Shown: one piece after another, positions 1 to 9,515 of the stretch | Numbering within the stretch: position 1 is the stretch's first letter | Layout of the letters: each line of letters begins with the position of its first letter | Source of the DNA: Henningerozyma blattae CBS 6284 | Lineage: Eukaryota > Ascomycota > Saccharomycetes > Saccharomycetales > Saccharomycetaceae | Direction: 5' to 3' | Assembly (NCBI RefSeq): GCF_000315915.1 | Contig: NC_020188.1 | Coordinates: 1,257,501 to 1,321,500 of the forward strand | DNA length: 64,000 bases | The notes under the pieces: generated by a model | Seen by the model: only the letters and a program-made list of their open reading frames with translations | Told to the model about the DNA's origin: nothing | Database searches by the model: none | Position numbers and translations under genes: made by a program

Positions 1-1471
1 ACCATCTGATCTTACCTCTTCTGATGCCTTAGCTAAAGATCCACAATTAGCAAGAAGAAAAGATTTAAGAGATAAGTTAATCTGTAGTATTGATCCACCA
101 GGATGTGTTGATATTGATGACGCATTACATGCTAAGAAGTTGCCAAATGGTAATTGGGAAGTTGGTGTTCATATTGCTGATGTCACTCATTTTGTAAAAC
201 CTAATACTCCTTTAGATGCAGAAGGTGCGTCAAGAGGTACCTCTGTTTATTTAGTCGATAAACGTATTGATATGTTACCATTGTTATTAGGTACTGATTT
301 ATGTTCTTTAAAGCCATACGTTGATAGATATGCCTTTTCAGTATTATGGGAATTAGATGATAATGCTAATATTGTAGATGTCAACTTTACAAAATCAGTT
401 ATCAGATCTAGGGAAGCATTTTCGTACGAACAAGCTCAAATTAGAATTGATGATAAGTCTCAAACAGATGAATTAACTCAAGGCATGAGAGCTCTTTTAA
501 AATTATCTATCAAATTAAAGCAAAAGAGATTAGATGCTGGTGCTTTGAATTTGGCCTCTCCTGAAGTTAAAGTTCACATGGATAGTGAAACCTCAGATCC
601 AAATGAAGTTGAAATTAAAAAATTATTGGCTACTAATTCGTTGGTTGAAGAGTTTATGTTGCTAGCTAATATTTCTGTTGCGAGAAAAATCTTTGAATCT
701 TTCCCACAAACAGCAATGCTTAGAAGACATGGTGTACCACCATCTACCAATTTTGAAACATTAAATGAAATGCTACACCAAAGAAAACAAATGACTATCT
801 CGTTAGAGTCATCTAAGGCATTAGCAGATTCTTTAGATCGTTGTGTTGATCCAAAGGATCCATATTTCAATACTTTAATACGTATTATGTCTACTCGTTG
901 TATGATGGCAGCTCAATATTTCTATTCTGGTGCTTACTCATATTCTGAATTCCGTCATTACGGTTTAGCTGTTGATATCTATACTCATTTCACATCGCCT
1001 ATTAGACGTTACTGTGATGTTGTTGCCCACAGACAATTGGCAGGTGCTATTGGCTATGAACCGTTAGACCTATCCCATAGAGATAAGAATAAGATGGACA
1101 TGATCTGTAGAAATATTAATAAAAGACACAGAAATGCCCAATTTGCTGGTAGAGCAAGTATTGAATATTATGTTGGCCAAGTAATGAGAAATAATGAATC
1201 TGTTGAAACTGGTTATGTAATTAAAGTTTTAAATAATGGTATTGTTGTTCTGGTACCAAGATTCGGTGTTGAAGGTCTAATTAGAATAGAAAACATGACT
1301 AAGGATCCAGACTCTTCCGCTTTCGATGAAGTTGAATTTAAATTAACTTTTACTGATAACGAGACTGGTAAGAAGAGAGAGGTATTTGTATTTGATAAAG
1401 TTGATGTATATGTCAAATCCGTTCTAGATCCTGTTACAAGTAAACGTAAAGCTGCATTATTATTGAAATGA
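1..1471 (+). CDS. DIS3: DIS3/RRP44 exosome ribonuclease, 3' part
   Basis: Catalytic 3'-5' exoribonuclease of the nuclear and cytoplasmic RNA exosome. The gene enters from the left edge: the reading frame (codons from base 2) is open from the first base, so the N-terminal PIN/CR3 and cold-shock regions lie outside the window. The visible part holds the RNB domain with its acidic metal-binding cluster (motif [13 protein letters not shown], codons at about 92-121, including the Asp matching S. cerevisiae D551, whose mutation abolishes exonuclease activity). The RNB family signature ([19 protein letters not shown]) starts near base 957. A C-terminal S1 RNA-binding domain ([16 protein letters not shown]) lies at about 1210-1300. 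It ends in TGA with no break. S. cerevisiae Dis3 is about 1000 aa, so roughly half is seen. The call follows from the RNB plus S1 architecture and close family wording; Rrp44 rather than the mitochondrial Dss1 is clear from the sequence. Confidence 0.96.
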   Translation, partial: PSDLTSSDALAKDPQLARRKDLRDKLICSIDPPGCVDIDDALHAKKLPNGNWEVGVHIADVTHFVKPNTPLDAEGASRGTSVYLVDKRIDMLPLLLGTDLCSLKPYVDRYAFSVLWELDDNANIVDVNFTKSVIRSREAFSYEQAQIRIDDKSQTDELTQGMRALLKLSIKLKQKRLDAGALNLASPEVKVHMDSETSDPNEVEIKKLLATNSLVEEFMLLANISVARKIFESFPQTAMLRRHGVPPSTNFETLNEMLHQRKQMTISLESSKALADSLDRCVDPKDPYFNTLIRIMSTRCMMAAQYFYSGAYSYSEFRHYGLAVDIYTHFTSPIRRYCDVVAHRQLAGAIGYEPLDLSHRDKNKMDMICRNINKRHRNAQFAGRASIEYYVGQVMRNNESVETGYVIKVLNNGIVVLVPRFGVEGLIRIENMTKDPDSSAFDEVEFKLTFTDNETGKKREVFVFDKVDVYVKSVLDPVTSKRKAALLLK

Positions 1472-1627
1472 TCTACTAAATAATTTTAAATATCCCATAT
1501 AATACTCATTTATAGATATCCATTCTATACTAATAAATATTGTACATTATCTTTTAATTCCACCATATATTATTGCTTTTAATATTACATACTTTCGGTG
1601 GTTATGAAACTCCTAAGTGAGATAAGG

Positions 1628-1650
1628 ACGCGTCAACTAATAACGCGAAA
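1628..1650. promoter_or_regulatory. MCB-type elements upstream of ECO1
   Basis: The 299-bp DIS3-ECO1 gap contains ACGCGT at 1628-1633 and ACGCGAAA at 1643-1650, about 120-140 bp before the ECO1 start. In S. cerevisiae ACGCGT is the MBF (Mbp1/Swi6) site and the ACGCGAAA form is a related SBF/MBF variant; both drive G1/S transcription. ECO1 acts in S phase, so the assignment to ECO1 is a reasonable inference. Confidence 0.6.
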
Positions 1651-1770
1651 ATGAACTTTTTATAATAAAGCATGGTCATCACCAGAAAGATATAATAACG
1701 CTGATATTTTTTTGTATTAGGGAGCTCTAGGAAAAAATAATACACACACGTGTATGTATGACATTTAGGA

Positions 1771-2679
1771 ATGTCTTCAACTAATTCTAAGAAATTAAAC
1801 TCTACAATGAACAATAGCTTGAGGAAAAAATATATCCAGTCATCTCTACGAATAAATTCCAAAAATTCCAAAAATATTTTTGAAAGATGTTATAATTGTA
1901 ATATGGTATATAATAAAGATTCAGCCATAGATTTAAATAATCATAAAAAGTTCCACGATTTATCTTTGAATGGACGTAACTGGAACAAGAGCTGGGGTGA
2001 AATAATAACAAATCATAGCAAATGCAACGATATACACAATATCACAGATAACATTAAGAAAAATAAAGCAAATACTTTAGACAAATATTTTCTTACTCCA
2101 CCAACTAGTAGCATTACCTCTCCCAAAAAGGGCAATAATATATTACTGAAAACAGACACTCGTATGAAAAAGGAGTACATTGTAGAGATACGAAAGACTT
2201 TTAATAGTGAGATACGGGCCGCTACTCAGCTTATGGAACTTGTTAATAATGAACTGAATGCCCCACATGATGAAAATGATTTTTGGAGCACTCCTTCAGG
2301 TAACGGTAAAGCGTTTGGTTACATTAAAGATAATAAATTGGTTGGTATTACTACAATTGAAATTTTGGACTTAAATTGCAAGAGAGGCAGATGGATGATT
2401 TCAGATAGCAAAGTTATTGTTGAAAATGTTTTTCCATACTTTAAATTAGGCATATCTAGAATATGGGTTTGCAAAAATCAACGAGGAAAAGGCATTGCGG
2501 CAAAATTGTTAGAGGCAGCAAGATTGAACACATTGGTACGAACAAAAGAAGCAAGTATAGAGCTAGAAAAATGGAATTTAGCATGGAGTCAGCCAACAGA
2601 GATGGGTGGGAAATTGGCTTTAAAATATAACAGCGTGAAACATAAATCAGGTAAACTTTTAATACCGTGCTATATTTAA
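1771..2679 (+). CDS. ECO1: Cohesin acetyltransferase Eco1/Ctf7
   Basis: N-acetyltransferase that acetylates cohesin Smc3 in S phase to establish sister-chromatid cohesion. The 302-aa protein has the family layout: a PCNA-binding-like motif QSSLRI (residues 23-28), a C2H2 zinc finger (C40, C43, H58, H62) and a C-terminal GNAT domain whose acetyl-CoA loop reads QRGKGIA (Q237 to G241 and on), ending in the conserved stretch around GGKLALKYN. S. cerevisiae Eco1 is about 281 aa. The ATG at 1771 is the first in frame; a second in-frame ATG at 1807 would still keep the PIP-like motif, so the true start is not certain. It lies downstream of DIS3 on the same strand and converges on ATH1, with a 248-bp AT-rich gap at the 3' side. 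Upstream MCB elements suggest G1/S expression. Confidence 0.95.
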   Translation: MSSTNSKKLNSTMNNSLRKKYIQSSLRINSKNSKNIFERCYNCNMVYNKDSAIDLNNHKKFHDLSLNGRNWNKSWGEIITNHSKCNDIHNITDNIKKNKANTLDKYFLTPPTSSITSPKKGNNILLKTDTRMKKEYIVEIRKTFNSEIRAATQLMELVNNELNAPHDENDFWSTPSGNGKAFGYIKDNKLVGITTIEILDLNCKRGRWMISDSKVIVENVFPYFKLGISRIWVCKNQRGKGIAAKLLEAARLNTLVRTKEASIELEKWNLAWSQPTEMGGKLALKYNSVKHKSGKLLIPCYI

Positions 2680-2927
2680 TGCTTAAGATTACATTTAGTC
2701 ACTTTTATTCTAATATGCTTCTGATTTTAGTGGCGAACTGTTGATAATTTACGGTTTTTTTTGTGTTCTAAAGTCGCAAAAATTTATATTTGCTGATTTT
2801 GCAAGTAAAATCAATATTGTCTTATAAATCAGCGCTTCTTCAATTGTTATTAAAATATAAAGCTATTAAACTATTATATACTCCAAATTTGGTGGACTAA
2901 ATAAACATTTTAATAAACAAACAGAGA

Positions 2928-5900
2928 TCAATCAGAACTAATGATAGATATTTCCTTTACAGTTGCTCCTGTAACCTCCGTATCATTGTCATACGTTCCT
3001 TCGAAGCTAAACAAAACATACCTGATCAAGTTAGAAATATTAGAGTGATTGGGATATTTCTCATTAATATTTTTAAAATTAAACTCGAAATTAGTCACGT
3101 TACTTGGCAATAGGTCAATGATTGAATCTTCCACAATTTCTGCATAAAAAGGTTTCGAAGGTAGTACCACTTGGTTGTCAATAACTGAAATGGATTCCTC
3201 TTCAATTATTTTATTCATTTGTACCTTAGTGGTAAAATTGAAGACACTTGGTATGACTGAAATTGAGAAATATTTTGCAGGACGACTACCCCATAAAATT
3301 TGACCACCAGATATGTTACTGCTATTGTATGCTCCCAGATCAATAATAACTCTGCTAATGCTGCTTTTATTAGCTGGTTGCCAATGTGTGTAATTATTTC
3401 CATCAACGAGTGAAAATGGTACATCCCCTGGAACACCTTCCGTCAGATTTGCTACCTGTTTTCCTTCAGCTAGATTACTAGGTATATTTTTTAAAGGTTT
3501 AAACAATGGTATTTTTACTTCTTCTCCAGGTTCCAATGTGATAAAAGTCCCATTTGAATAGGATTTGGATTTTTCCTCTTCTCTGCCGAAGAATTCATTC
3601 CCAATTGTTCTCTTTTCAAAATTACTAGTCTTATTATTTCTAGTGAAAATGTCTACTTCATCACTGAAATAATTTCTAGTTGGTACTTTAATTCTAATAT
3701 TTTGAGTACCATTTTTATGTTTAATATACCCGAAATCGTCATCAGTACTGATATCTAGCGTTTGACCCAGAAAATGAAACCCTTGAATATGTAACCCACC
3801 ATTTAGCAACTCTAATTTGATTGGATCGAATCTCAAAAATCGTTCTATTTTATTGGTTTGGGTATTCATCTCATATGAATACCTAATACCTGTTAACCCA
3901 AATAGAATACTTTGTAAGAATCCACCATGTGCAGTAAGAAATGGAAATGCAGGTTGTGTTTCACCATTCTTCATAAAATCATCATCTGCTTGCTCACTAA
4001 ACTGAGCAAATGGACCTCTTAGAAATGGTATTACCGATTTATAAAGGTAGCTTTCAGAAGAGGTTCCATGATTCAACAGGCTTGAAGCAGCGGCAACAAA
4101 TACAGGAAATGTCATTGCAGGTCCAGCTGCTGATTGGTGTTCAGAATAATAAAATAAATCCTTGACAGCATCATTTAAATTTGATTCATCAGTGATGAAT
4201 CCCAGAGGATACACCATCAGAGCAACATCAGCTTGCTTTACCTTTGTCGTACTGTTCATTCCAGTATATTCTAAAGTTATATTTGTGTCTGCTTTTGGAA
4301 TATAGAGGTTTTTAGAAATTTCCATCCAATTTTCATCTATTGTTTCATTCAAATGATGTCCAATATCAGTAGCCCATTTTAAAAGACTTCTAATACCAGC
4401 ATTTGTAAAGGCACCATTATCAATAAAGTCAGCAAATTCGTCTGGATCAGTCATATTTTGAGTTACGTACATTCCAGAAGTTTCGTTATATTGAACATAC
4501 TCACTGAAAAATTTTGCAGCATCATTAACAATTGGCCAGGCAGTGTAACGTAGATAGTCTTCATCACCACCCCCAGACATATACAAGGAAATAGCTGCTA
4601 AAGCAATATCAATATTAATATGGTATTCATAATCAAAACATGGACCAGTCGAAGTACAGTTTGCAAATTTACCTGAAGTCCACGGATATAAAGCACCGTC
4701 ATAGCCATAACTATTAGCATTGATTTTAGCTTGCTCATGTGTCGCATTCCTATAATTGATCATTTTGTTTGATATTTTTGGGAAAAATGGCAATAAAGAA
4801 GGTTGGATCCATAAATCAGAATCCCAAAATACCATGCCGCCATAGGAATCCGATGATAAACCACTAACAGATACCGGCAATCCTCTATTATCAGCTACAT
4901 TTTTGGATCTTGTATTAGACAATAGATGAAATATTGATGACTTAGCAGTCATATCAAGTAAAGAGTCACCTGGAATACTTAGGTCAGTATTCTCAAGCAA
5001 TTTCTTCCATGCAACATAATTTGAATCATATAATTGAGTATAATTCAAGCTCAGGTCAAGTATTGATGATTTAGCCATTTTAAATGTTGAATTAAAATCA
5101 GCATCATTACCATACTCGGTTGAAATAATCCCAACAAATTTATTGAATATAATGGTTGGATTATTTAAATCTATTTTGCATGATAATGAGTGCTCGATCT
5201 TTTCATTAATCTTAGAATATGCAGTATTATATTCTATGTCATTTTCAATCTGAAGTGTTGAATATAGAGATGCAACTGAATCATCGGTATTTTCTGGTGA
5301 AACACTCATAAAAATTGCACCGTTTTTCAGATCATATCCATATTCATTGAGAACTGTTCTATGAGAGGAGTTAAAATCCAAGATATCGACAACTTGAATA
5401 TCAATTTGATCCATCATATACTCATTTGGATTCAACAATGTAACATTTAATGATAGGATACCTAAATACGAAATCTCTCTATGGGCAAATACCTCAGTTT
5501 TGATATTAACTAGATCATTTAAATAATTAAATGATGTAGTTACCACACCGTTAGACATTGACATATTTTGGAAATAATTTGACATGTTATTTTCATCAAT
5601 TAATGCTTCTGGTGAAATTAAATGGTCAGTACCATTTACAGATAATATTATTTTAATGTTTGTCCATTCTGGGATTGAAGCAATTACCGTAGAGTAACCA
5701 ACTTCATCTAATTCAGGAAAATTTGTTGAGGTTAATTTTTCTTGTTGTGAAAAAAAATCTGAAACAAATGAACCAGCATATCTATGATTTCTTAATGGCC
5801 AACCATTATTTAAAGCACCTTCTACACTTGAATTTGCAGCCCATAGATTAATTGTATCTAAAGCATAACCAAATCCTACATTTGGAATTCTAGAACCAAT

Positions 5901-6128
5901 ATAACCATTAGCTACATAAGGTTGTCTTGAATAAGCATGCTGTTTAGTGAATTGTTTTGTGCCTAATATTTGATTTGTTGAATCATAATATGAATTATCA
6001 TTGTTATCTATTAATATTTGGTATAGATTGTTTGTTTTATTTTGTGATTTCAACCCACTGACCACCTGCAGATATTGTAAAATAATAAAAATGTTAAAGA
6101 AGATAGAAAATAAAATATTAAATATCAT
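2928..6128 (-). CDS. ATH1: Acid trehalase Ath1 (GH65), cell wall/vacuole
   Basis: Acid alpha,alpha-trehalase that hydrolyses extracellular or vacuolar trehalose to glucose; needed for growth on trehalose. The 1066-aa protein starts with a hydrophobic segment (residues about 2-25), a signal anchor or signal peptide, followed by a GH65 N-terminal beta-domain (tryptophan-rich region near residue 100), the (alpha/alpha)6 catalytic barrel and a C-terminal region resembling an F5/8-type-C/discoidin-like fold (around TEGVPGDVPFSLVDGNN). The presumed catalytic acid is E564 in the motif DPDEFADFIDN, equivalent to the GPDEY Glu of maltose phosphorylases. Many N-x-S/T sequons fit a secreted glycoprotein. 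S. cerevisiae Ath1 is about 1211 aa with a longer N-terminus. The ATG at 6128 is the only good start. Its promoter is the long T-rich gap to the right. Confidence 0.95.
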   Translation of the reverse strand: MIFNILFSIFFNIFIILQYLQVVSGLKSQNKTNNLYQILIDNNDNSYYDSTNQILGTKQFTKQHAYSRQPYVANGYIGSRIPNVGFGYALDTINLWAANSSVEGALNNGWPLRNHRYAGSFVSDFFSQQEKLTSTNFPELDEVGYSTVIASIPEWTNIKIILSVNGTDHLISPEALIDENNMSNYFQNMSMSNGVVTTSFNYLNDLVNIKTEVFAHREISYLGILSLNVTLLNPNEYMMDQIDIQVVDILDFNSSHRTVLNEYGYDLKNGAIFMSVSPENTDDSVASLYSTLQIENDIEYNTAYSKINEKIEHSLSCKIDLNNPTIIFNKFVGIISTEYGNDADFNSTFKMAKSSILDLSLNYTQLYDSNYVAWKKLLENTDLSIPGDSLLDMTAKSSIFHLLSNTRSKNVADNRGLPVSVSGLSSDSYGGMVFWDSDLWIQPSLLPFFPKISNKMINYRNATHEQAKINANSYGYDGALYPWTSGKFANCTSTGPCFDYEYHINIDIALAAISLYMSGGGDEDYLRYTAWPIVNDAAKFFSEYVQYNETSGMYVTQNMTDPDEFADFIDNGAFTNAGIRSLLKWATDIGHHLNETIDENWMEISKNLYIPKADTNITLEYTGMNSTTKVKQADVALMVYPLGFITDESNLNDAVKDLFYYSEHQSAAGPAMTFPVFVAAASSLLNHGTSSESYLYKSVIPFLRGPFAQFSEQADDDFMKNGETQPAFPFLTAHGGFLQSILFGLTGIRYSYEMNTQTNKIERFLRFDPIKLELLNGGLHIQGFHFLGQTLDISTDDDFGYIKHKNGTQNIRIKVPTRNYFSDEVDIFTRNNKTSNFEKRTIGNEFFGREEEKSKSYSNGTFITLEPGEEVKIPLFKPLKNIPSNLAEGKQVANLTEGVPGDVPFSLVDGNNYTHWQPANKSSISRVIIDLGAYNSSNISGGQILWGSRPAKYFSISVIPSVFNFTTKVQMNKIIEEESISVIDNQVVLPSKPFYAEIVEDSIIDLLPSNVTNFEFNFKNINEKYPNHSNISNLIRYVLFSFEGTYDNDTEVTGATVKEISIISSD

Positions 6129-7357
6129 TTTTTTTTGAGCTAATTTTTTTCTTTGTTAAATATAGCTATTATATTATAAATTTAAGTAATGCAATGCAGT
6201 AATTATGACGTTACTAGCAATTAAAAGAAATTAATTTCTTTAGAAAGTGTAAATTATATACTGAAATAATACTTAATTAATTAAAACATATAGATATCAA
6301 CGATTTGCTTAAATTTTTGACTTGTTTAAATATATTTTTTTTATTTTTGTTCTTTTAAAAATTTCACAAGTTGAATAGTTATTTCAAACTCGAAAAATAT
6401 AATAGAATTTTATTTAATAATGGTTACTCATATAGAATCAATTCTCTTGGAGTAATATTTCTATTAGTTCTTTCTAAGATGTTTTTTTTTTTTCGTAATT
6501 TCAATAAAATATTTTTTGAGTTTCGAAATTTCTATGTATAATTTCCATATGTATTTTTACTTTGTGGTATAATACTTATTCATCGAGCGATTATGTCATC
6601 AAAAGAATGTGAAAAATAGGAAACATAGGCTTTTTTTTAATTAAAAAAAAATGCGGAGTACAAATATATTAAGAATACGTCATTATGTTGTTTTTTTGTT
6701 GTTGTTTTTTAAATAACAAGGAAATGCTCCTTATAATTAATTGAGGAGTTTATTCATTTATGTTCTACAATTTTCTTCTAATAATTGTGGCACGGATTTT
6801 CACATGTATTTTACATTTTTTTTTTCTAAAAAATTCTATAAGCCTAGGAGAGTAAGCTAAATTAAATAGTTAGGTAAAGAAGTAAATAATATTGAAAGTA
6901 GTGTTGAAATTATTTAGTTTGAAAATACTTGCACCCGAGAGACACAATTGAATTAGCGGCTACGATAATATATTGAACAAATAGTACTGGAGGGTAAGTA
7001 TGATTGTGCTAGTATTTGGAATATTAGAACAAATTAAGTTTTAATCGGGAAACTACTGGGATTCAAGAGAGTTAGACATTGTTATACAGTGTTTAAGATG
7101 TAAAGACGATTATTTTATTTAGAAATATATAGAAAAATACTATAACTAAAATGAATATATTTCTTAAATAGTGTTTTTCGATATAAAAAGAAAAACACAT
7201 TTTAAATAATAAGTCACGTGATAAAAGTCTTTTACCACTTAATAGAAAATGATATAATCATATTCCAGCAGTAAGTTGTAGTTATAAGAATAATCAGGGT
7301 TATAGTCATCTGTAAAATACTAGTCAGACCACTATAGAAAGTTTAACAAAAACATAT
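6129..7357. other. Intergenic, ATH1 promoter and tRNA 5' flank
   Basis: About 1.2 kb, very AT-rich with long poly(T)/poly(A) runs and no credible ORF. It must contain the ATH1 promoter (leftward). At the right end lie a GTCACGTGAT site (7213-7222) and a 67-nt repeat (7270-7336), described separately. I see no classical STRE or other clear ATH1 control site. Confidence 0.6.
7270..7336 (+). repeat. 67-nt tRNA-upstream repeat, copy A
   Basis: This stretch matches, on the opposite strand, bases 9449-9515 with 5 mismatches in 67. It ends 21 nt before the mature 5' end of tRNA-Ala. Copy B ends 16 nt before the 5' end of tRNA-Ser. The same orientation and near-equal spacing relative to two unrelated tRNA genes suggests the end of an LTR from a tRNA-targeting retrotransposon, or a shared upstream element. 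No retroelement ORF is present. Confidence 0.7.
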
Positions 7358-7430
7358 GGGCGTGTGGCGTAGTTGGTAGCGCGCTCCCTTAGCATGGGAG
7401 AGGTCTTCGGTTCGACTCCGGACTCGTCCA
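7358..7430 (+). tRNA. tRNA-Ala (AGC)
   Basis: A 73-nt cloverleaf without intron, essentially the classical yeast tRNA-Ala sequence with anticodon AGC (read as IGC) at the loop CTTAGCATG. The A-box region and the B-box (GGTTCGACTCC) are intact, and the discriminator base is A. It has no T-run of its own: the next tRNA begins after only 4 nt, so termination can occur only beyond tRNA-Gly. Confidence 0.97.
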
Positions 7431-7434
7431 GTTA

Positions 7435-7505
7435 GCGCAAGTGGTTTAGTGGTAAAATCCAACGTTGCCATCGTTGGGCCCCCGGTTCGATTCCGGGCTT
7501 GCGCA
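7435..7505 (+). tRNA. tRNA-Gly (GCC)
   Basis: A 71-nt cloverleaf without intron, anticodon GCC, B-box GGTTCGATTCC and acceptor stem GCGCAAG paired to CTTGCGC. It lies 4 nt after tRNA-Ala on the same strand and is followed by a T8 run (7512-7519), the first Pol III terminator available to both tRNAs. The pair is therefore probably transcribed as a dimer, though tRNA-Gly also keeps its own internal promoter. Confidence 0.97.
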
Positions 7506-7909
7506 GTTTAATTTTTTTTGGCCGAATTCTGGGGTGTCACGTGACTGGGGAATTTCGTACTTAAACGAGCAAGAATATTTTGTCAAATGAAATAGAATTG
7601 TGTTGTAATTTTTATTTGAAATATGTTTTCTTTATTTGGTAAAAAATTTTTACATATTCCTAATTTTTTTAATGGCAAGTTACTAATATAATATTATCCC
7701 ATCCGAGTAATAAATTTGGCCGAAAAGTGTCACAAAATATATGTAAATAAATATAAATGAAAATTGGTAATACTTTTTAGTTTGTTTGCTTTTTTGTTCG
7801 TTTTTTCTCAGTTTTTGGAAAAAAACCACAGGTCAAATCAATATTAAACTATATAAGTCTCTTTTTGTGTTTTTTTGCTTATATATCATAATACATAGAA
7901 AAAACAATA
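7506..7909. other. Intergenic 3' of tRNA-Gly
   Basis: About 400 bp, AT-rich, no ORF. It holds the Pol III terminator and the perfect palindrome GTCACGTGAC at 7536-7545, 31 nt past the tRNA-Gly end; the remainder is the 3' flank of the leftward gene at 7910-8557. Confidence 0.6.
7512..7519 (+). terminator. Pol III T8 terminator after tRNA-Ala/tRNA-Gly
   Basis: Eight T residues, 6 nt after tRNA-Gly, typical of an RNA polymerase III terminator. No T-run of four or more occurs between the two tRNA genes. Confidence 0.85.
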
Positions 7910-8557
7910 TTAATCTTGGAACATATTCGAACGTTGATACATATCTTTTTTGAAATCCTCATACTGGAAACTTGGCTTTCTGTAATGATTATTGTTTTTA
8001 ACATGAATATCTTGTTGCCTACCCCTTGCTTGGTCGGTTAGCGTACGTCCAGTATCTTCATGCATGAAGGAGTCTTTAAATTGTGGTTTTTCCTCTTCCA
8101 AAGAGGTTTGACTATCATTCAATAGGTTTGTAGTCATATAACGTTCATGGCAAGTGTCTTGTAGGTTCATAGATGGAACACTGCTCTGTCTTCTGTTTCT
8201 ATAATGTCTTTTACTCTCATCAATGGGACTCTCTTTGGATCTATCCTGGGAATCAAGAGTGTTTTGCAACTTAGTATTGATGTTGGAGATGGAATTTTTT
8301 CTAGAATTCAAGGCATCTATATAATTTGTAGATTGACGACGTTGCAAGTTGACATCCCTTCTATCCATGGAGCCATTAGAAGAGGACGACGATTGCTGAT
8401 AATTTCTTGGAAGTTCATTACTATCCTCATTAAAAATAGGCATTCTGTTGAACATCATCATATCCATCTCCACAGCATCCACCATTGAACCATTATCCTT
8501 AGGCTTGGGAGGTTCTTGTAAATTGATGAAATCATTGATTGGGGTCTTTGTGGTCAT
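7910..8557 (-). CDS. Unrecognised 215-aa low-complexity protein
   Basis: I do not recognise this protein. It is 215 aa, strongly hydrophilic, rich in Asn, Ser, Arg and Asp, without membrane segments or globular domains, so probably largely disordered. It has several basophilic-kinase type sites (RRQS twice, RKNS), which fit regulation by PKA or a related kinase. The ATG at 8557 is clear and the frame is unbroken. The upstream region is unusually GC-rich and has several CCCC/GGGG cores of the type bound by Mig1 or Msn2 (near 8837, 8859 and 8880), so a glucose- or stress-regulated gene is plausible. DIS3 and ECO1 have relatives near YOL024W and IGD1 (YFR017C) in S. cerevisiae, so an IGD1-like glycogen-debrancher inhibitor is a candidate by position only; I cannot confirm it from sequence. 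Confidence 0.7.
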   Translation of the reverse strand: MTTKTPINDFINLQEPPKPKDNGSMVDAVEMDMMMFNRMPIFNEDSNELPRNYQQSSSSSNGSMDRRDVNLQRRQSTNYIDALNSRKNSISNINTKLQNTLDSQDRSKESPIDESKRHYRNRRQSSVPSMNLQDTCHERYMTTNLLNDSQTSLEEEKPQFKDSFMHEDTGRTLTDQARGRQQDIHVKNNNHYRKPSFQYEDFKKDMYQRSNMFQD

Positions 8558-9292
8558 TTTTGGTTGGTTTTTTTAGTTTTAATGTTTTTATGTTTGTTTT
8601 ATTTATATTATGTGTTAGCTATAATCAAATGAATGTATTTGTGCAAGCACTTAGAAGAATCCAGTTATCTTTAGCCAGATATATCAAATGGTCTTGAATG
8701 AATTTTAAATGATCTTAAATAAAATTTCAGATCCCAGGAACCCAATGCCAAAAAGTTCCTGCAAACAATGGCTGTCCCGAATCTGTCCACTCGTTCTGCT
8801 TATATACATTTGGCCCTGCCGCCGCGGAGAGCAAATACCCCCGCGTCAGACTCCACACACCCCACAGATAGCGGCGCAGTGTGGGGTGGCCGCGTCAGTA
8901 AATGGGTGCCCCGTATTTTGTGGCGCCTATGAAAAGTAAGGTGACATATTCAAGTTTTGTTGTGTTGGGTCACACTGATTGGTCCTACAACAAGGTTAAG
9001 GAAAGTAAGGTGTGACGGTATGTTGTCTATGGGTTGAATGTCGTTTGTTGGAATAGGAGTATATCAGTGTGTGTGAGTGTGTGTGCGCGTGAGTTAAGGA
9101 AGGAAAGATCACGCAGAATAACCAATAAAGTTTCAACAGAGGATGATTTTCTCCATAAAAGGCACACGACAATGGAGATAATATAGGTAAAGTAGTCAAA
9201 AACAAGCGTATAAACACATGTAATGAAATGCAGATTTGTGGTCGGTGTAGCCCGGAGACACAATAGTTTTCCGGATTACGTAGGTTCCTGTT

Positions 9293-9306
9293 GTATCACG
9301 TGATAC
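9293..9306. promoter_or_regulatory. CACGTG palindrome 3' of tRNA-Ser
   Basis: A perfect 14-nt palindrome GTATCACGTGATAC centred on a Cbf1/E-box core (RTCACRTG), 25 nt beyond the 3' end of tRNA-Ser. Equivalent palindromes occur at 7536-7545 and near 42181-42210, beside the other tRNA loci. Confidence 0.5.
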
Positions 9307-9319
9307 GGGTTCGGTCAAG

Positions 9320-9326
9320 AAAAAAA
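9320..9326 (-). terminator. Pol III terminator of tRNA-Ser
   Basis: On the minus strand a T7 run begins 6 nt after the tRNA-Ser 3' end, the expected Pol III terminator. Confidence 0.8.
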
Positions 9327-9331
9327 TAAAG

Positions 9332-9432
9332 CGTCACAGACAGGATTCGAACCTGCGCAGGTAAAACCCAATGCCTAATTGCAACTTTCAATAGATAGCA
9401 GGGCATCGCCTTAACCACTCGGCCACTGGGAC
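9332..9432 (-). tRNA. tRNA-Ser (GCT) with 19-nt intron
   Basis: A 101-nt type II tRNA gene. The 5' part has the A-box (TGGCCGAGTGG), the anticodon is GCT, and an intron of 19 nt (plus-strand 9377-9395) follows base 37, as in S. cerevisiae tRNA-Ser(GCU). The extra arm and the B-box GGTTCGAATCC are intact, and the discriminator is G. This is the only intron I can support in the window. It lies on the opposite strand to the tRNA-Ala/Gly pair, about 1.9 kb away. Confidence 0.95.
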
Positions 9433-9448
9433 TGAATTGATTTTGTGG

Positions 9449-9515
9449 TATAGTGATCTGGCTAGTATTTTACAGATGACTATAACTCTGATTATTCTTA
9501 TAACTATAAGTTACT
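9449..9515 (-). repeat. 67-nt tRNA-upstream repeat, copy B
   Basis: Reverse-complement match (62/67) to 7270-7336, ending 16 nt upstream of tRNA-Ser. It overlaps a tandem duplication of a 17-nt unit (CTTATAACTATAAGTTA) at 9497-9530, absent from copy A. Probably a decayed LTR end or a conserved upstream element. Confidence 0.7.

Larger units (their letters stand above)
8558..9331. other. Intergenic, GC-rich promoter patch
   Basis: Promoter of the leftward 215-aa gene. Bases about 8740-8940 are clearly GC-richer than the surroundings, with poly-C/poly-G cores (near 8837, 8859, 8880, 8909) resembling Mig1 (SYGGGG) sites. A (GT)n stretch lies near 9067-9090. The right end carries the palindrome GTATCACGTGATAC (9293-9306) and the tRNA-Ser terminator. 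No credible ORF seen. Confidence 0.5.

Noticed and set aside
7536..7660. GTCACGTGAC as CDEI of a centromere
   Set aside because: No CCGAA-type CDEIII at 80-110 bp on either side; better explained as a tRNA-linked CACGTG palindrome.
9048..9062. TGTTGGAATAGGAG resembling the start of a Ty1-type LTR
   Set aside because: Similarity ends after about a dozen bases and no LTR-like sequence or matching end follows.
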